A DNA stretch of 12,714 bases, from assembly GCA_026993285.1 (NCBI GenBank), contig JALWTZ010000379.1, forward strand, positions 1 to 12,714. Reading direction: 5' to 3'. Shown piece by piece: positions 1 to 6,268 of the stretch. The first letter of the stretch is position 1. Every line of letters begins with the position of its first letter. The notes below the pieces were generated by a model. That model worked only from the letters and a program-made list of their open reading frames with translations. It was not told the origin of the DNA and made no database searches. Position numbers and translations under genes: made by a program. This DNA comes from Lysobacterales bacterium. GTDB lineage: Bacteria > Pseudomonadota > Gammaproteobacteria > Xanthomonadales > S139-57.

Positions 1-10
1 TCTGAGCACG

Positions 11-2692
11 ATGAACCGCCCCTCGCCCGATCAGCCGGTCAGCACCACCTGCCCCTATTGCGGCACCGGCTGCGGCGTGGACATGTACCCCATGCCCGAT
101 GGCAGCTGGAAGGCCCGGGGCAACCCGTTGCACCCGGCCAATCTGGGCCGGCTCTGCTCCAAGGGCACCCACCTGGGTGAAACCCTGGGGCTGGAGCAGC
201 GCCTGCTCCAGCCCTGGGTGCACGGGCAGGAAACCCGCTGGGAAACCGCCCTGGAAGCCGTGGCCACCGGCCTGAAGCAGACCATCGACACCTACGGGCC
301 GGACAGCGTGGCCTTTTATGTCTCCGGCCAGCTGCTGACCGAAGACTACTACCTGGCCAACAAGCTGATGAAGGGCTTCATCGGCAGCGGCAATATCGAC
401 ACCAATTCCCGCCTGTGCATGTCCTCCTCCGTGGTGGGGCACAAGCGAGCCTTTGGTGCCGATACCGTGCCGGCCTGTTATGAAGACCTGGAACAGGCCG
501 ACGTGGTGGTACTGACCGGCAGCAACACCGCCTGGTGCCATCCCGTGCTCTACCAGCGCATCGCCCAGGCGCGCAAGAACAACCCCGACATGCGGGTGGT
601 GGTCATCGACCCGCGCAAGACCGCCACCTGCGAACTGGCCGACCTGCATGTGCAGCTCAAGCCCGGCAGTGACAGCCACCTGTTTCTCGGCCTGCTGGCC
701 TGGCTGGACCAGCGCGGCTTTGTGGACAGCGACTACCAGGCGCATGTACGGGGCATGGAAGACGCCCTGCGCCTGGCCCACTGGCATGCGCCCAGCCTGC
801 GGGCGGTGGCCGAACTGTGCCAGCTGGACAAGGATACGGTGGAAACCTTCTACTACTGGTTCGCCACCCGGGAAAAAGTGGTTACCTGCTATTCCCAGGG
901 CATCCACCAGACCTCCAGTGGCAGTGACAAGGTCAACGCCATACTCAACTGCCATCTCTACACCGGCAAGCTGGGCAAACCCGGCTGCGGGCCGCTGTCA
1001 CTGACCGGCCAGCCCAATGCCATGGGCGGGCGGGAAGTGGGCGCGCTGGCCAACCAGCTGGCCGCGCACATGGATTTCGACCCGGAAGACATCCAGCGGG
1101 TGGGCCGTTTCTGGAACAGCCCCGGCATGGCCACGCAACCCGGGCTGAAGGCGGTGGAGCTGTTCGAAGCAGTGGAAGCAGGCCGGATACGCGCCCTCTG
1201 GATCATGGCCACCAACCCGGCGGTCAGCCTGCCCGATGCCAACCGGGTGCGCCAGGCCCTGGCCCACTGCCCGCTGGTCATCGTCTCGGAAACCGAAGCC
1301 CTGACCGACACCAGCCAGTACGCCCACATCCGCCTGCCCGCCGCCGCCTGGGGGGAAAAGGATGGCACGGTAACCAACTCCGAACGGCGCATCTCCCGCC
1401 AGCGGGCCTTCCTGCCCCTGCCCGGTGAAGCCCGGCCCGACTGGTGGATCATCGCCCAGGTGGCCCAACGCATGGGCTATGCCGGCTTTGAATACGACGG
1501 CCCGGCGGCCATCTTCCGTGAACACGCGGCGCTTTCCTGCCTGGACAACCCCCAGGGGCGGAAGCGCGATTTTTACCTGGGCCCGCTGGCGGAAATCAGT
1601 GATGACGACTATGAAACCCTGGAACCGGTGCAATGGCCGCTCAGCCCACGCCCGCGCAAGCGCCTGTTTGCCCAGGGTGGTTTTTTCACCCCGGATGGCA
1701 AGGCGCACGCCCTGCCAGTCAGCCCCCGGCCGCCGGCCCGTGGCCTCAGTGGGCAATGGCCACTGATTCTCAACACCGGCCGCATCCGCGACCAGTGGCA
1801 TACCATGAGCCGCACGGCCCGTTCACCACGGCTGTCCGTACACCTGCCCGAACCCTTCCTGGCCATCCACCCGCGCGATGCCGCCGCCTGCGGTGTCTGG
1901 CAGGACGGTCTCTGCCGGGTGGAAAGCGCCTGGGGCCATGCCATGCTGCGGGTGCGGCTGGATGAAGGCCAGGCCATCGGCCAGGTATTCGCCCCCATGC
2001 ACTGGAACGACCAGACGGCCAGTGACGCGCGGGTGGACGCGCTGGTGAGCCCGGATACCGACCCCGATTCCGGCCAGCCCGAATTCAAGTTCACCCCGGT
2101 GCGGGTCATCCCTTGGAAGCCGGCCTGGTACGGTTTTCTGCTCAGCCGCCGCGACCTGCGGGCGCAGGATGCCGCCTACTGGGTGCGCATCCGCCGTGCC
2201 CATTGCCACCAGCTGGAACTGGCCGGCAGCGAAGCTCCGGAAGACTGGCCGGCCTTCGCCCGCAAGTTGCTTTGCAGCGACAGCGATGGCGCCCAATGGT
2301 CGGAGCTGTTCGACTCGGCCACCCACCATTATCGTGCCGCCCGTTTTCTCGATGGCCGGCTGGAGAGCTGCATCTTCATCGGCCCGGACAAGCACCTGCC
2401 GGAACGGGACTGGCTGGTGCGCCTGTTCGACAAGGAACGCCTCGACCGCAAGGAACGGCTGCGCATACTCGCCGGCACACCCGGCAGTGACCAGGCCGAC
2501 CCCGGCCCCACGGTCTGCACCTGTTTCGGCGTGGGCCGCAACACCCTGATCCAGGCCATCCGCGAACGCAAGCTGGATTCGGTACAGGCCATCGGGAAGT
2601 CTCTGGCTGCCGGCACCAACTGCGGCTCCTGCATCCCGGAACTGGAAGCCCTGCTGGAAGCCCATGGCCAGCCTGATAACGGTGATGTGTAG
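11..2692 (+). CDS. nasA: Assimilatory nitrate reductase, catalytic subunit (molybdopterin, 4Fe-4S and BFD-type 2Fe-2S)
   Basis: This 893-residue cytoplasmic enzyme reduces nitrate to nitrite for nitrogen assimilation. The N-terminus carries a 4Fe-4S motif (C14, C17, C21, C49). The conserved NSRLCMSS segment supplies the probable molybdenum-ligand cysteine, C136. The molybdopterin oxidoreductase body and dinucleotide-binding domain end near the QPEFKFTPVRV segment (about residue 700). A BFD-like 2Fe-2S domain closes the protein, with C836, C838, C871 and C874. That tail is typical of NasA and is absent from periplasmic NapA; there is no Tat signal either. The length fits NasA (about 860-910 residues). 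The ATG lies six bases past a TGA at 3-5 that could end an upstream gene, so an operon running in from the left (often nirBD) is inferred but not visible. No clear terminator follows the gene. An assimilatory formate-dehydrogenase-like relative is the main alternative and is less likely given the BFD tail. Confidence 0.93.
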   Translation: MNRPSPDQPVSTTCPYCGTGCGVDMYPMPDGSWKARGNPLHPANLGRLCSKGTHLGETLGLEQRLLQPWVHGQETRWETALEAVATGLKQTIDTYGPDSVAFYVSGQLLTEDYYLANKLMKGFIGSGNIDTNSRLCMSSSVVGHKRAFGADTVPACYEDLEQADVVVLTGSNTAWCHPVLYQRIAQARKNNPDMRVVVIDPRKTATCELADLHVQLKPGSDSHLFLGLLAWLDQRGFVDSDYQAHVRGMEDALRLAHWHAPSLRAVAELCQLDKDTVETFYYWFATREKVVTCYSQGIHQTSSGSDKVNAILNCHLYTGKLGKPGCGPLSLTGQPNAMGGREVGALANQLAAHMDFDPEDIQRVGRFWNSPGMATQPGLKAVELFEAVEAGRIRALWIMATNPAVSLPDANRVRQALAHCPLVIVSETEALTDTSQYAHIRLPAAAWGEKDGTVTNSERRISRQRAFLPLPGEARPDWWIIAQVAQRMGYAGFEYDGPAAIFREHAALSCLDNPQGRKRDFYLGPLAEISDDDYETLEPVQWPLSPRPRKRLFAQGGFFTPDGKAHALPVSPRPPARGLSGQWPLILNTGRIRDQWHTMSRTARSPRLSVHLPEPFLAIHPRDAAACGVWQDGLCRVESAWGHAMLRVRLDEGQAIGQVFAPMHWNDQTASDARVDALVSPDTDPDSGQPEFKFTPVRVIPWKPAWYGFLLSRRDLRAQDAAYWVRIRRAHCHQLELAGSEAPEDWPAFARKLLCSDSDGAQWSELFDSATHHYRAARFLDGRLESCIFIGPDKHLPERDWLVRLFDKERLDRKERLRILAGTPGSDQADPGPTVCTCFGVGRNTLIQAIRERKLDSVQAIGKSLAAGTNCGSCIPELEALLEAHGQPDNGDV

Positions 2693-2753
2693 CCCTCGAG
2701 GCCCCGGTTTGGCCGCCACGATCGGCAGAAAACCCACGAGCGGGCAAATTTTC

Positions 2754-2782
2754 TTGAACCCGCAGGCGCGTTCTGGTATAAA
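2754..2782 (+). promoter_or_regulatory. Sigma70-type promoter of rpmB-rpmG
   Basis: A -35 box TTGAAC (2754-2759) and a -10 box TATAAA (2777-2782) are separated by exactly 17 bases. This is close to consensus and is the only such site in the nasA-rpmB gap. Transcription would start near 2789, giving a leader of about 70 nt before the rpmB ATG at 2859. The AGGGGA at 2847-2852 can serve as the ribosome binding site. Confidence 0.75.
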
Positions 2783-2858
2783 GTGCGGCTCTTTGCTGCT
2801 GCCAAGCGCAAACCCAGTTTCCAGAACTTTTGACTAGACCGAATTCAGGGGAAAGAAC

Positions 2859-3095
2859 ATGGCCAGAGTATGCCAAGTCACGGGTAAAAGGCCCGCCACC
2901 GGTAACAACGTGTCGCACTCCCAGCGCAAGACGCGTCGTCGCTTTCTGCCCAACCTGCACACCCACCGCTTCTGGGTGGCCAGCGAAAACCGTTGGGTCA
3001 AGCTGCGTGTTTCCACCAAGGGCATGCGCATCATCGACAAGCTGGGCATTGAAACCGTACTGGCCGACCTGCGTGCCCGCGGCGAGAAGATCTGA
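2859..3095 (+). CDS. rpmB: 50S ribosomal protein L28
   Basis: This 78-residue protein is a component of the large ribosomal subunit. It begins with the hallmark MARVCQVTGKRP segment followed by GNNVSH, RRRFLPNLHTHRFW and a KGMRIIDKLGIETVL core, all diagnostic of bacterial L28. The length equals the E. coli protein (78 residues). As in E. coli, there are no paired CxxC zinc motifs. The ATG is preceded by AGGGGA with six bases of spacing. It is the first gene of a two-gene operon with rpmG, whose start lies 11 bases downstream, and is driven by the promoter at 2754-2782. The identification is secure. Confidence 0.98.
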   Translation: MARVCQVTGKRPATGNNVSHSQRKTRRRFLPNLHTHRFWVASENRWVKLRVSTKGMRIIDKLGIETVLADLRARGEKI

Positions 3096-3106
3096 GGAGA
3101 GCCATC

Positions 3107-3262
3107 ATGCGTGAGAAGATCAAACTGGTATCATCCGCCGGCACCGGCCACTACTACACCACCGACAAGAACAAGAAAAACACCCCCAACAAGATGGAAA
3201 TGAAAAAATACGACCCGGTGGTGCGCAAGCACGTGATGTACAAGGAAGCCAAGATCAAGTAA
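3107..3262 (+). CDS. rpmG: 50S ribosomal protein L33 (zinc-free type)
   Basis: This 51-residue large-subunit ribosomal protein starts MREKIKLVSSAGTGHYYTT and ends with a PVVRKHVMYKEAKIK tail, matching proteobacterial L33 along its whole length. It contains no cysteine, so it is the zinc-independent (C-minus) form. The ATG sits six bases after GAGGAGA (3094-3100), a strong ribosome binding site that overlaps the rpmB stop codon and suggests coupled expression with L28. The stop TAA at 3260-3262 is followed 21 bases later by a strong terminator. The small basic protein is easy to miss in ORF calling because it is under 60 residues. Confidence 0.97.
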   Translation: MREKIKLVSSAGTGHYYTTDKNKKNTPNKMEMKKYDPVVRKHVMYKEAKIK

Positions 3263-3283
3263 GAGCTGGCAGTACCTTGTGGC

Positions 3284-3312
3284 AAAAAACCCTGCCTCGG
3301 CAGGGTTTTTTT
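3284..3312. terminator. Bidirectional rho-independent terminator between rpmG and vapC
   Basis: The stem CCCTGC/GCAGGG has a four-base CTCG loop (3290-3305). It is flanked by six A on the left and seven T on the right, so it has a U-tract in either reading direction. It ends the rpmBG transcript on the + strand and the vapBC transcript, whose stop lies at 3357, on the - strand. Confidence 0.9.
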
Positions 3313-3356
3313 ATGGCCTGCCAACGCATAAGGATGGGGCCTGTTTTCTTGATGGT

Positions 3357-3779
3357 TCAAGTGTGGAGCGGGCGTGTCCAGTCATCCAGCTTCAGCCGTT
3401 GCCGGTGCATGTGGAAGGCCTGGTCGCTGGTCACCAGGACGCAATCACTGGCCATGGCGTGTGCCGCAATCAGCATGTCCATGGCCCCCAATGGCTTGCC
3501 CGCCTTTTCACAAGCGCTGGCCAGTTGGGCATAGGCCGCAGCGGCGGCAGAATCCCAGGGCAGGATATCCACCCGCAGCAGAAATTCTTCGACCAGCATG
3601 GGTAGCTGTTTGGCTTCCGGTTTTTTGGCCACGCCGCGCAGCAGTTCCGCTTCGGTGATGGCGGAAACGCACAGGCTGGCCATGGGTACCCGCAGCAGAT
3701 GCTGGCGAATGACGGCCGGTTTTCCCTTGATGATGTAGCTGGCGGTGTTGGTATCCAGCATGTAGCGGGGTTGCGGCAC
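3357..3779 (-). CDS. vapC: VapC-family PIN-domain ribonuclease toxin
   Basis: This 140-residue protein is the toxin of a type II toxin-antitoxin pair. PIN-domain toxins of this family are Mg-dependent RNases that cleave tRNA or rRNA. The four acidic active-site positions are all visible: D9 in MLDTN, E45 in SAITEAELLRG, D101 in GAMDMLIAAHA and D119 in VTSDQAF, so the toxin looks intact. The length is typical. The start is a GTG at 3779-3777 that shares one base with the antitoxin stop (TAGTG), an arrangement usual for translationally coupled vapBC pairs. The target RNA cannot be read from sequence. The downstream terminator at 3284-3312 would end its transcript. Confidence 0.9.
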   Translation of the reverse strand: MPQPRYMLDTNTASYIIKGKPAVIRQHLLRVPMASLCVSAITEAELLRGVAKKPEAKQLPMLVEEFLLRVDILPWDSAAAAAYAQLASACEKAGKPLGAMDMLIAAHAMASDCVLVTSDQAFHMHRQRLKLDDWTRPLHT

Positions 3780-4021
3780 TAGAAGAGGTCCTTCTCCTCA
3801 ATGGGGCCGTTGTCTCTTTCAGCCATGAAATCGTCGGGCACATGGGCTGAATCGGCCATTTCAAAGAATGAATTCCAGCCACCGGGTTTTCTGGAAAGAA
3901 TGACATCCCCGGTTTCTGGATCCTTGCGGATATACACTTCTTCGCAGTCAAACCGATACCGGGCCGGCAAGCGCACGGCCTGACTGCGGCCGTTCATGAA
4001 CAATTTGGCGGTTTGTCGCAT
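3779..4021 (-). CDS. vapB: VapB-family antitoxin (SpoVT/AbrB, VagC-like)
   Basis: This 80-residue antitoxin is expected to bind and neutralise VapC and to repress its own promoter. The N-terminal swapped-hairpin DNA-binding domain is recognisable from AKLFMNGRSQAVRLPARYRF and the VYIRKDPETGDVILSRKP strand. The acidic C-terminal tail (about residues 48-80, with NSFFEMAD and an EEKDLF end) is the usual toxin-binding, protease-sensitive region. The ATG at 4021-4019 is preceded only by a weak AGG-rich site. Its stop overlaps the vapC start by one base. It belongs to the VagC/MvpT type rather than the RHH type. The promoter and a candidate operator lie just upstream at 4043-4083. Confidence 0.9.
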   Translation of the reverse strand: MRQTAKLFMNGRSQAVRLPARYRFDCEEVYIRKDPETGDVILSRKPGGWNSFFEMADSAHVPDDFMAERDNGPIEEKDLF

Positions 4022-4042
4022 GCCTGCTTTACCTGTACAAGT

Positions 4043-4067
4043 GGTGATATATCAAAGTATATGCACC
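4043..4067. promoter_or_regulatory. Candidate VapB/VapBC operator overlapping the -10 box
   Basis: GGTGATATA (4043-4051) and TATATGCACC (4058-4067) form an inverted repeat with one unpaired base in the right arm and six bases between the arms. It covers the vapBC -10 box and the expected start of transcription, which is where VapBC complexes usually bind for autorepression. The role is inferred from position and symmetry. Confidence 0.45.
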
Positions 4068-4083
4068 TTCTGCCAGATTTCAA
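4056..4083 (-). promoter_or_regulatory. Promoter of vapBC
   Basis: On the - strand, a TTGAAA -35 box (4083-4078) and a TATACT -10 box (4061-4056) have 16-base spacing. Transcription would start near 4049, about 28 nt ahead of the vapB ATG. The site is AT-rich compared with its surroundings and lies between vapB and the first repeat copy. Confidence 0.6.
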
Positions 4084-4097
4084 TAGCATGCTGCTGG

Positions 4098-4199
4098 GCG
4101 AGGATGGTGTTTTCAGATCAAGGCACCCGGGCTGAAGCGAGAGGGAGCGTACTGTGATGTACGTGACCGATCGCGTAAGCCCGGGTAACGCAGAGCTGG
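4098..4199. repeat. Palindromic repeat, copy 1
   Basis: This 102-bp sequence is repeated at 4254-4355 with a single difference (A at 4192, C at 4348). It is internally symmetric: ACCCGGGCT (4125-4133) pairs with AGCCCGGGT (4178-4186), and at the centre CGTAC (4148-4152) pairs with GTACG (4159-4163) around a six-base TGTGAT loop. The outer arms present in copy 2 are not found here. A perfect 14-bp palindrome (4196-4209, CTGGCAATTGCCAG) overlaps its right edge. No coding content is evident. The element resembles small palindromic intergenic repeats or MITE-like elements in general form, but I do not recognise the family. Confidence 0.85.
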
Positions 4200-4253
4200 C
4201 AATTGCCAGGGCAAGGATATGCCTGATGAGCTGATAACCAACGATTCTTTTGA
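4200..4253. other. Unique spacer between the two repeat copies
   Basis: These 54 bases separate the two direct copies and complete the 156-bp period. Apart from the right half of the CTGGCAATTGCCAG palindrome and the left arm (from 4247) of the copy-2 palindrome, I see no gene, promoter or other structure here. Confidence 0.5.
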
Positions 4254-4376
4254 GCGAGGATGGTGTTTTCAGATCAAGGCACCCGGGCTGAAGCGAGAGG
4301 GAGCGTACTGTGATGTACGTGACCGATCGCGTAAGCCCGGGTAACGCCGAGCTGGAAACACCAGACCGCTCAAAAG
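4247..4376. repeat. Palindromic repeat, copy 2, full 130-bp imperfect inverted repeat
   Basis: The core (4254-4355) duplicates copy 1, and the symmetry extends outward. The 10-bp arms CTTTTGAGCG (4247-4256) and CGCTCAAAAG (4367-4376) are perfect inverted repeats. Inside them TGGTGTTT (4261-4268) pairs with AAACACCA (4356-4363), ACCCGGGCT (4281-4289) with AGCCCGGGT (4334-4342), and CGTAC (4304-4308) with GTACG (4315-4319). The outer, ACCCGGGCT and CGTAC pairs are centred at exactly 4311.5; the TGGTGTTT pair is offset by a single-base bulge. DNA or RNA could therefore fold as one long hairpin. The right arm ends one base before the stop codon of the P460 gene read on the - strand. There is no U-tract, so it is not a canonical intrinsic terminator, though it could block readthrough or stabilise the mRNA 3' end. 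Confidence 0.85.
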
Positions 4377-4377
4377 C

Positions 4378-4878
4378 TCAAAAGGGGAAGGGCGCGGGCG
4401 TAGTAAACACCCAATCCCGCTTCTCCACCGGCGTATGGCAGCCAATACAGACCTGCTCGGTGCCTTCTCCCTTGTCAAAGGGTTTCTGGTCCATGCCCAG
4501 CCAGCGGGCCCAGCGCCAGCCGGTGCCGTTGGGAGACTGGCTGTCCTTGAACATGAATTCGGCGTGCACCAGCGATTGGGGCGCGATGGCCGTGGGCCAG
4601 TTGGTTTCGGCCATTTCCTTCCATACCACCTTGCCGAGGATGGCGCCGTCGGGCCAGGGGCTGGTCTGGCCGGCGCGGGCGGCCTTGACGGCGATATCAT
4701 TGCCCAGAATCACCCGCAGGGTGTGGTTGTCATGGCGGTGGGAGATGGAAATGGTGGCCCACTGCTGCCAGCCTTCCGGGTAGGCGATGCCCTGGGGCGA
4801 AGGGGCGTGGCTTGCGGAACCGGCCAGGGCGGATGCACTGAGCAGGCAGGTGGAAAACAGCAGGGTTTTCATGGTCAT
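4378..4878 (-). CDS. Cytochrome P460-family periplasmic haem protein
   Basis: This is a 166-residue secreted c-type haem protein. Residues 1-19 form a signal peptide (MTMK followed by a hydrophobic stretch) with a likely cleavage after ALA. The haem motif CIGCH lies at C144-H148 near the C-terminus, as expected for the family. Family segments include AYPEGWQQW, RVILGNDIAVKAARAG, WPDGAILGKVVWKE and EFMFKDS. P460 proteins oxidise hydroxylamine using a lysine-haem cross-link, while related cytochrome c'-beta proteins bind NO; K83, K87 or K111 could be the lysine, but I cannot tell which, so activity is open. The start at 4878 is chosen because GAGGAG lies seven bases upstream and the signal peptide follows; an ATG at 4917 would add 13 residues that do not belong. 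It is 59 bases downstream of nth without an obvious terminator, so cotranscription with the rsx operon is possible. Confidence 0.85.
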   Translation of the reverse strand: MTMKTLLFSTCLLSASALAGSASHAPSPQGIAYPEGWQQWATISISHRHDNHTLRVILGNDIAVKAARAGQTSPWPDGAILGKVVWKEMAETNWPTAIAPQSLVHAEFMFKDSQSPNGTGWRWARWLGMDQKPFDKGEGTEQVCIGCHTPVEKRDWVFTTPAPFPF

Positions 4879-4937
4879 GAAAGTTCTCCTCAGGTAAAGA
4901 ATGGGTTCATCTTCCACCAGACCGGTCAGGAGTTACT

Positions 4938-5591
4938 TTACTTGCGTTTTTTCTGCTGTTGCAGCTGCTTTTTGTGTTGATCGCACAGGTCAGCCACCAC
5001 GCAGGTTTCACAGGCGGGCTTGCGCGCCTTGCAGGTGTAGCGGCCATGCAGGATCAGCCAGTGGTGGGCGTGTTGCAGGTATTGGGCCGGTACGTTTTTC
5101 AGCAGGGCCTTTTCCACCGCCAGCGGGGTTTTGCCGGGCGCCAGGCCGGTGCGGTTGCTGACCCGGAAGATATGGGTGTCCACCGCCATGGTGGGCTGGC
5201 CGAAGGCCACATTCAGCACCACATTGGCGGTCTTGCGGCCCACACCGGGCAGGGCTTCCAGGGCTTCCCGCCGGTCGGGCACCTCGCCACCGTGCTGTTC
5301 CAGCAGAATGCGGCAGGTAGCGATGATATTCTTCGCCTTGCTGTTGTACAGGCCGATGGTCTGGATATAGGGCTTGAGCCCCTCCTCGCCCAGCGCCAGG
5401 ATGGCCTCGGGGGTATGGGCCACCGGGAACAGCTTGCGGGTGGCCTTGTTCACGCCCACATCGGTGGCCTGGGCGGAAAGCATCACCGCCACCAGCAGTT
5501 CAAAGGGGGTCTGGTATTCCAGTTCGGTCCGTGGTTCCGGGTCGATGGCCTGCAGTCGGCTGAAGAATGCTTCCCGTTCCCGCGCGTTCAT
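4938..5591 (-). CDS. nth: Endonuclease III (base-excision DNA glycosylase/AP lyase)
   Basis: This 217-residue DNA repair enzyme removes oxidised pyrimidines and cuts the abasic site. The helix-hairpin-helix is LPGVGRKTANVV with catalytic lysine K120. The catalytic aspartate is D138 in MAVDTHIFRVSNR. The 4Fe-4S cluster ligands are C187, C194, C197 and C203 (C-x6-C-x2-C-x5-C). These positions equal the E. coli numbering. A short Gln/Lys-rich tail ends the protein. Its ATG overlaps the rsxE stop as ATGA, so it is translationally coupled to the electron-transport operon. The rnf/rsx-nth arrangement is widespread in gammaproteobacteria. Confidence 0.97.
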   Translation of the reverse strand: MNAREREAFFSRLQAIDPEPRTELEYQTPFELLVAVMLSAQATDVGVNKATRKLFPVAHTPEAILALGEEGLKPYIQTIGLYNSKAKNIIATCRILLEQHGGEVPDRREALEALPGVGRKTANVVLNVAFGQPTMAVDTHIFRVSNRTGLAPGKTPLAVEKALLKNVPAQYLQHAHHWLILHGRYTCKARKPACETCVVADLCDQHKKQLQQQKKRK

Positions 5592-6268
5592 GCGTTGCGG
5601 ACTTCCAGGGCGATGTTGCGGGCTTGTTGCCGTTGTTGCCAGCGACGGTCGAGCCAGCGATGTAGGGCCACCAGCAGGCCCAGGCCCATGAAGGCGCCCA
5701 TGGGCAGCACGGCCAGCAGAAAACCCCGGTAACCGGGCAACAGGTGCAGGGTCAGGTCCACGCCCTCGCCAAAGAGCAGGTGGGCATCGGCCAGCAGGGT
5801 GCCGTGGCCCAGCAGTTCACGCAGGCCGCCCAGCGCCAGCAGTACCGCCAGAAAGCCCAGTCCGGTGGCCAGCCCGTCGGCCAGCGCGGGCAGCAGGGCG
5901 TTGCGGGAGGCAAAGGCTTCCGCCCGGGCCATGATGGTGCAATTGGTGACAATCAGCGGGATGAAGATGCCGAGTATGCCGTAGAGTTCATGGAAGAAGG
6001 CGTGCATCAACAGCTCCAGCACGGTCACGGTGGAAGCGATGATCAGCACGAAGGCGGGAATACGGATTTCCTGCATCAGCCAGCGGCGCGTGAGGGAGAC
6101 CAGCCCGTTGGACAGCAACAGGGTGAACAGGGTGGCCAGGCCCAGCCCCAGGGCATTGACCACCGAATTGCTGACAGCCAAAAGCGGGCAGAGGCCCAGC
6201 AATTGCACCAGGCCGGGGTTGTTGCGCCACAGGCCCTCGGCGAACAGTGCCTTGTAGTCGGGATTCAT
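5588..6268 (-). CDS. rsxE: Rnf/Rsx electron transport complex subunit E
   Basis: This 226-residue integral membrane subunit of the ion-coupled NADH:ferredoxin electron transport complex has about six hydrophobic helices. It is homologous to RsxA. Cysteines C27 (GLCPLLAVS) and C110 (IVTNCTIM) are the two that, with the matching pair in RsxA, are expected to hold an iron-sulfur cluster in the membrane. The start at 6268 begins MNPDYKALFAEGLWRNNPG, the family's usual N-terminus, and has GAGGAGGT six bases upstream. The frame is open up to 6325, but that extension has no homology. It overlaps rsxG and nth by four bases each (ATGA). The length compares with about 231 residues in E. coli. Confidence 0.95.
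   Translation of the reverse strand: MNPDYKALFAEGLWRNNPGLVQLLGLCPLLAVSNSVVNALGLGLATLFTLLLSNGLVSLTRRWLMQEIRIPAFVLIIASTVTVLELLMHAFFHELYGILGIFIPLIVTNCTIMARAEAFASRNALLPALADGLATGLGFLAVLLALGGLRELLGHGTLLADAHLLFGEGVDLTLHLLPGYRGFLLAVLPMGAFMGLGLLVALHRWLDRRWQQRQQARNIALEVRNA

Noticed and set aside
998..1801. Long - strand frames across nasA (998-1801 and 1823-2737)
   Set aside because: They are antisense to the well-supported nasA reading and have no motif or ribosome binding site. They are explained by GC skew at codon third positions.
2693..2753. A terminator for nasA in the GC-rich stretch after its stop
   Set aside because: Only very short pairings such as GGCC/GGCC are visible, with no stable stem followed by a T-run. 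Readthrough or rho-dependent ending is possible but unsupported.
4098..4376. CRISPR array
   Set aside because: There are only two copies, the repeat is 102 bp and palindromic along its length, the single spacer is 54 bp, and no cas gene is present.
4310..4980. Plus-strand frames (4310-4783 and 4435-4980) across the P460 gene
   Set aside because: The - strand product has a signal peptide and a CxxCH haem motif, while the + strand products match nothing. One frame also begins inside the palindromic repeat.
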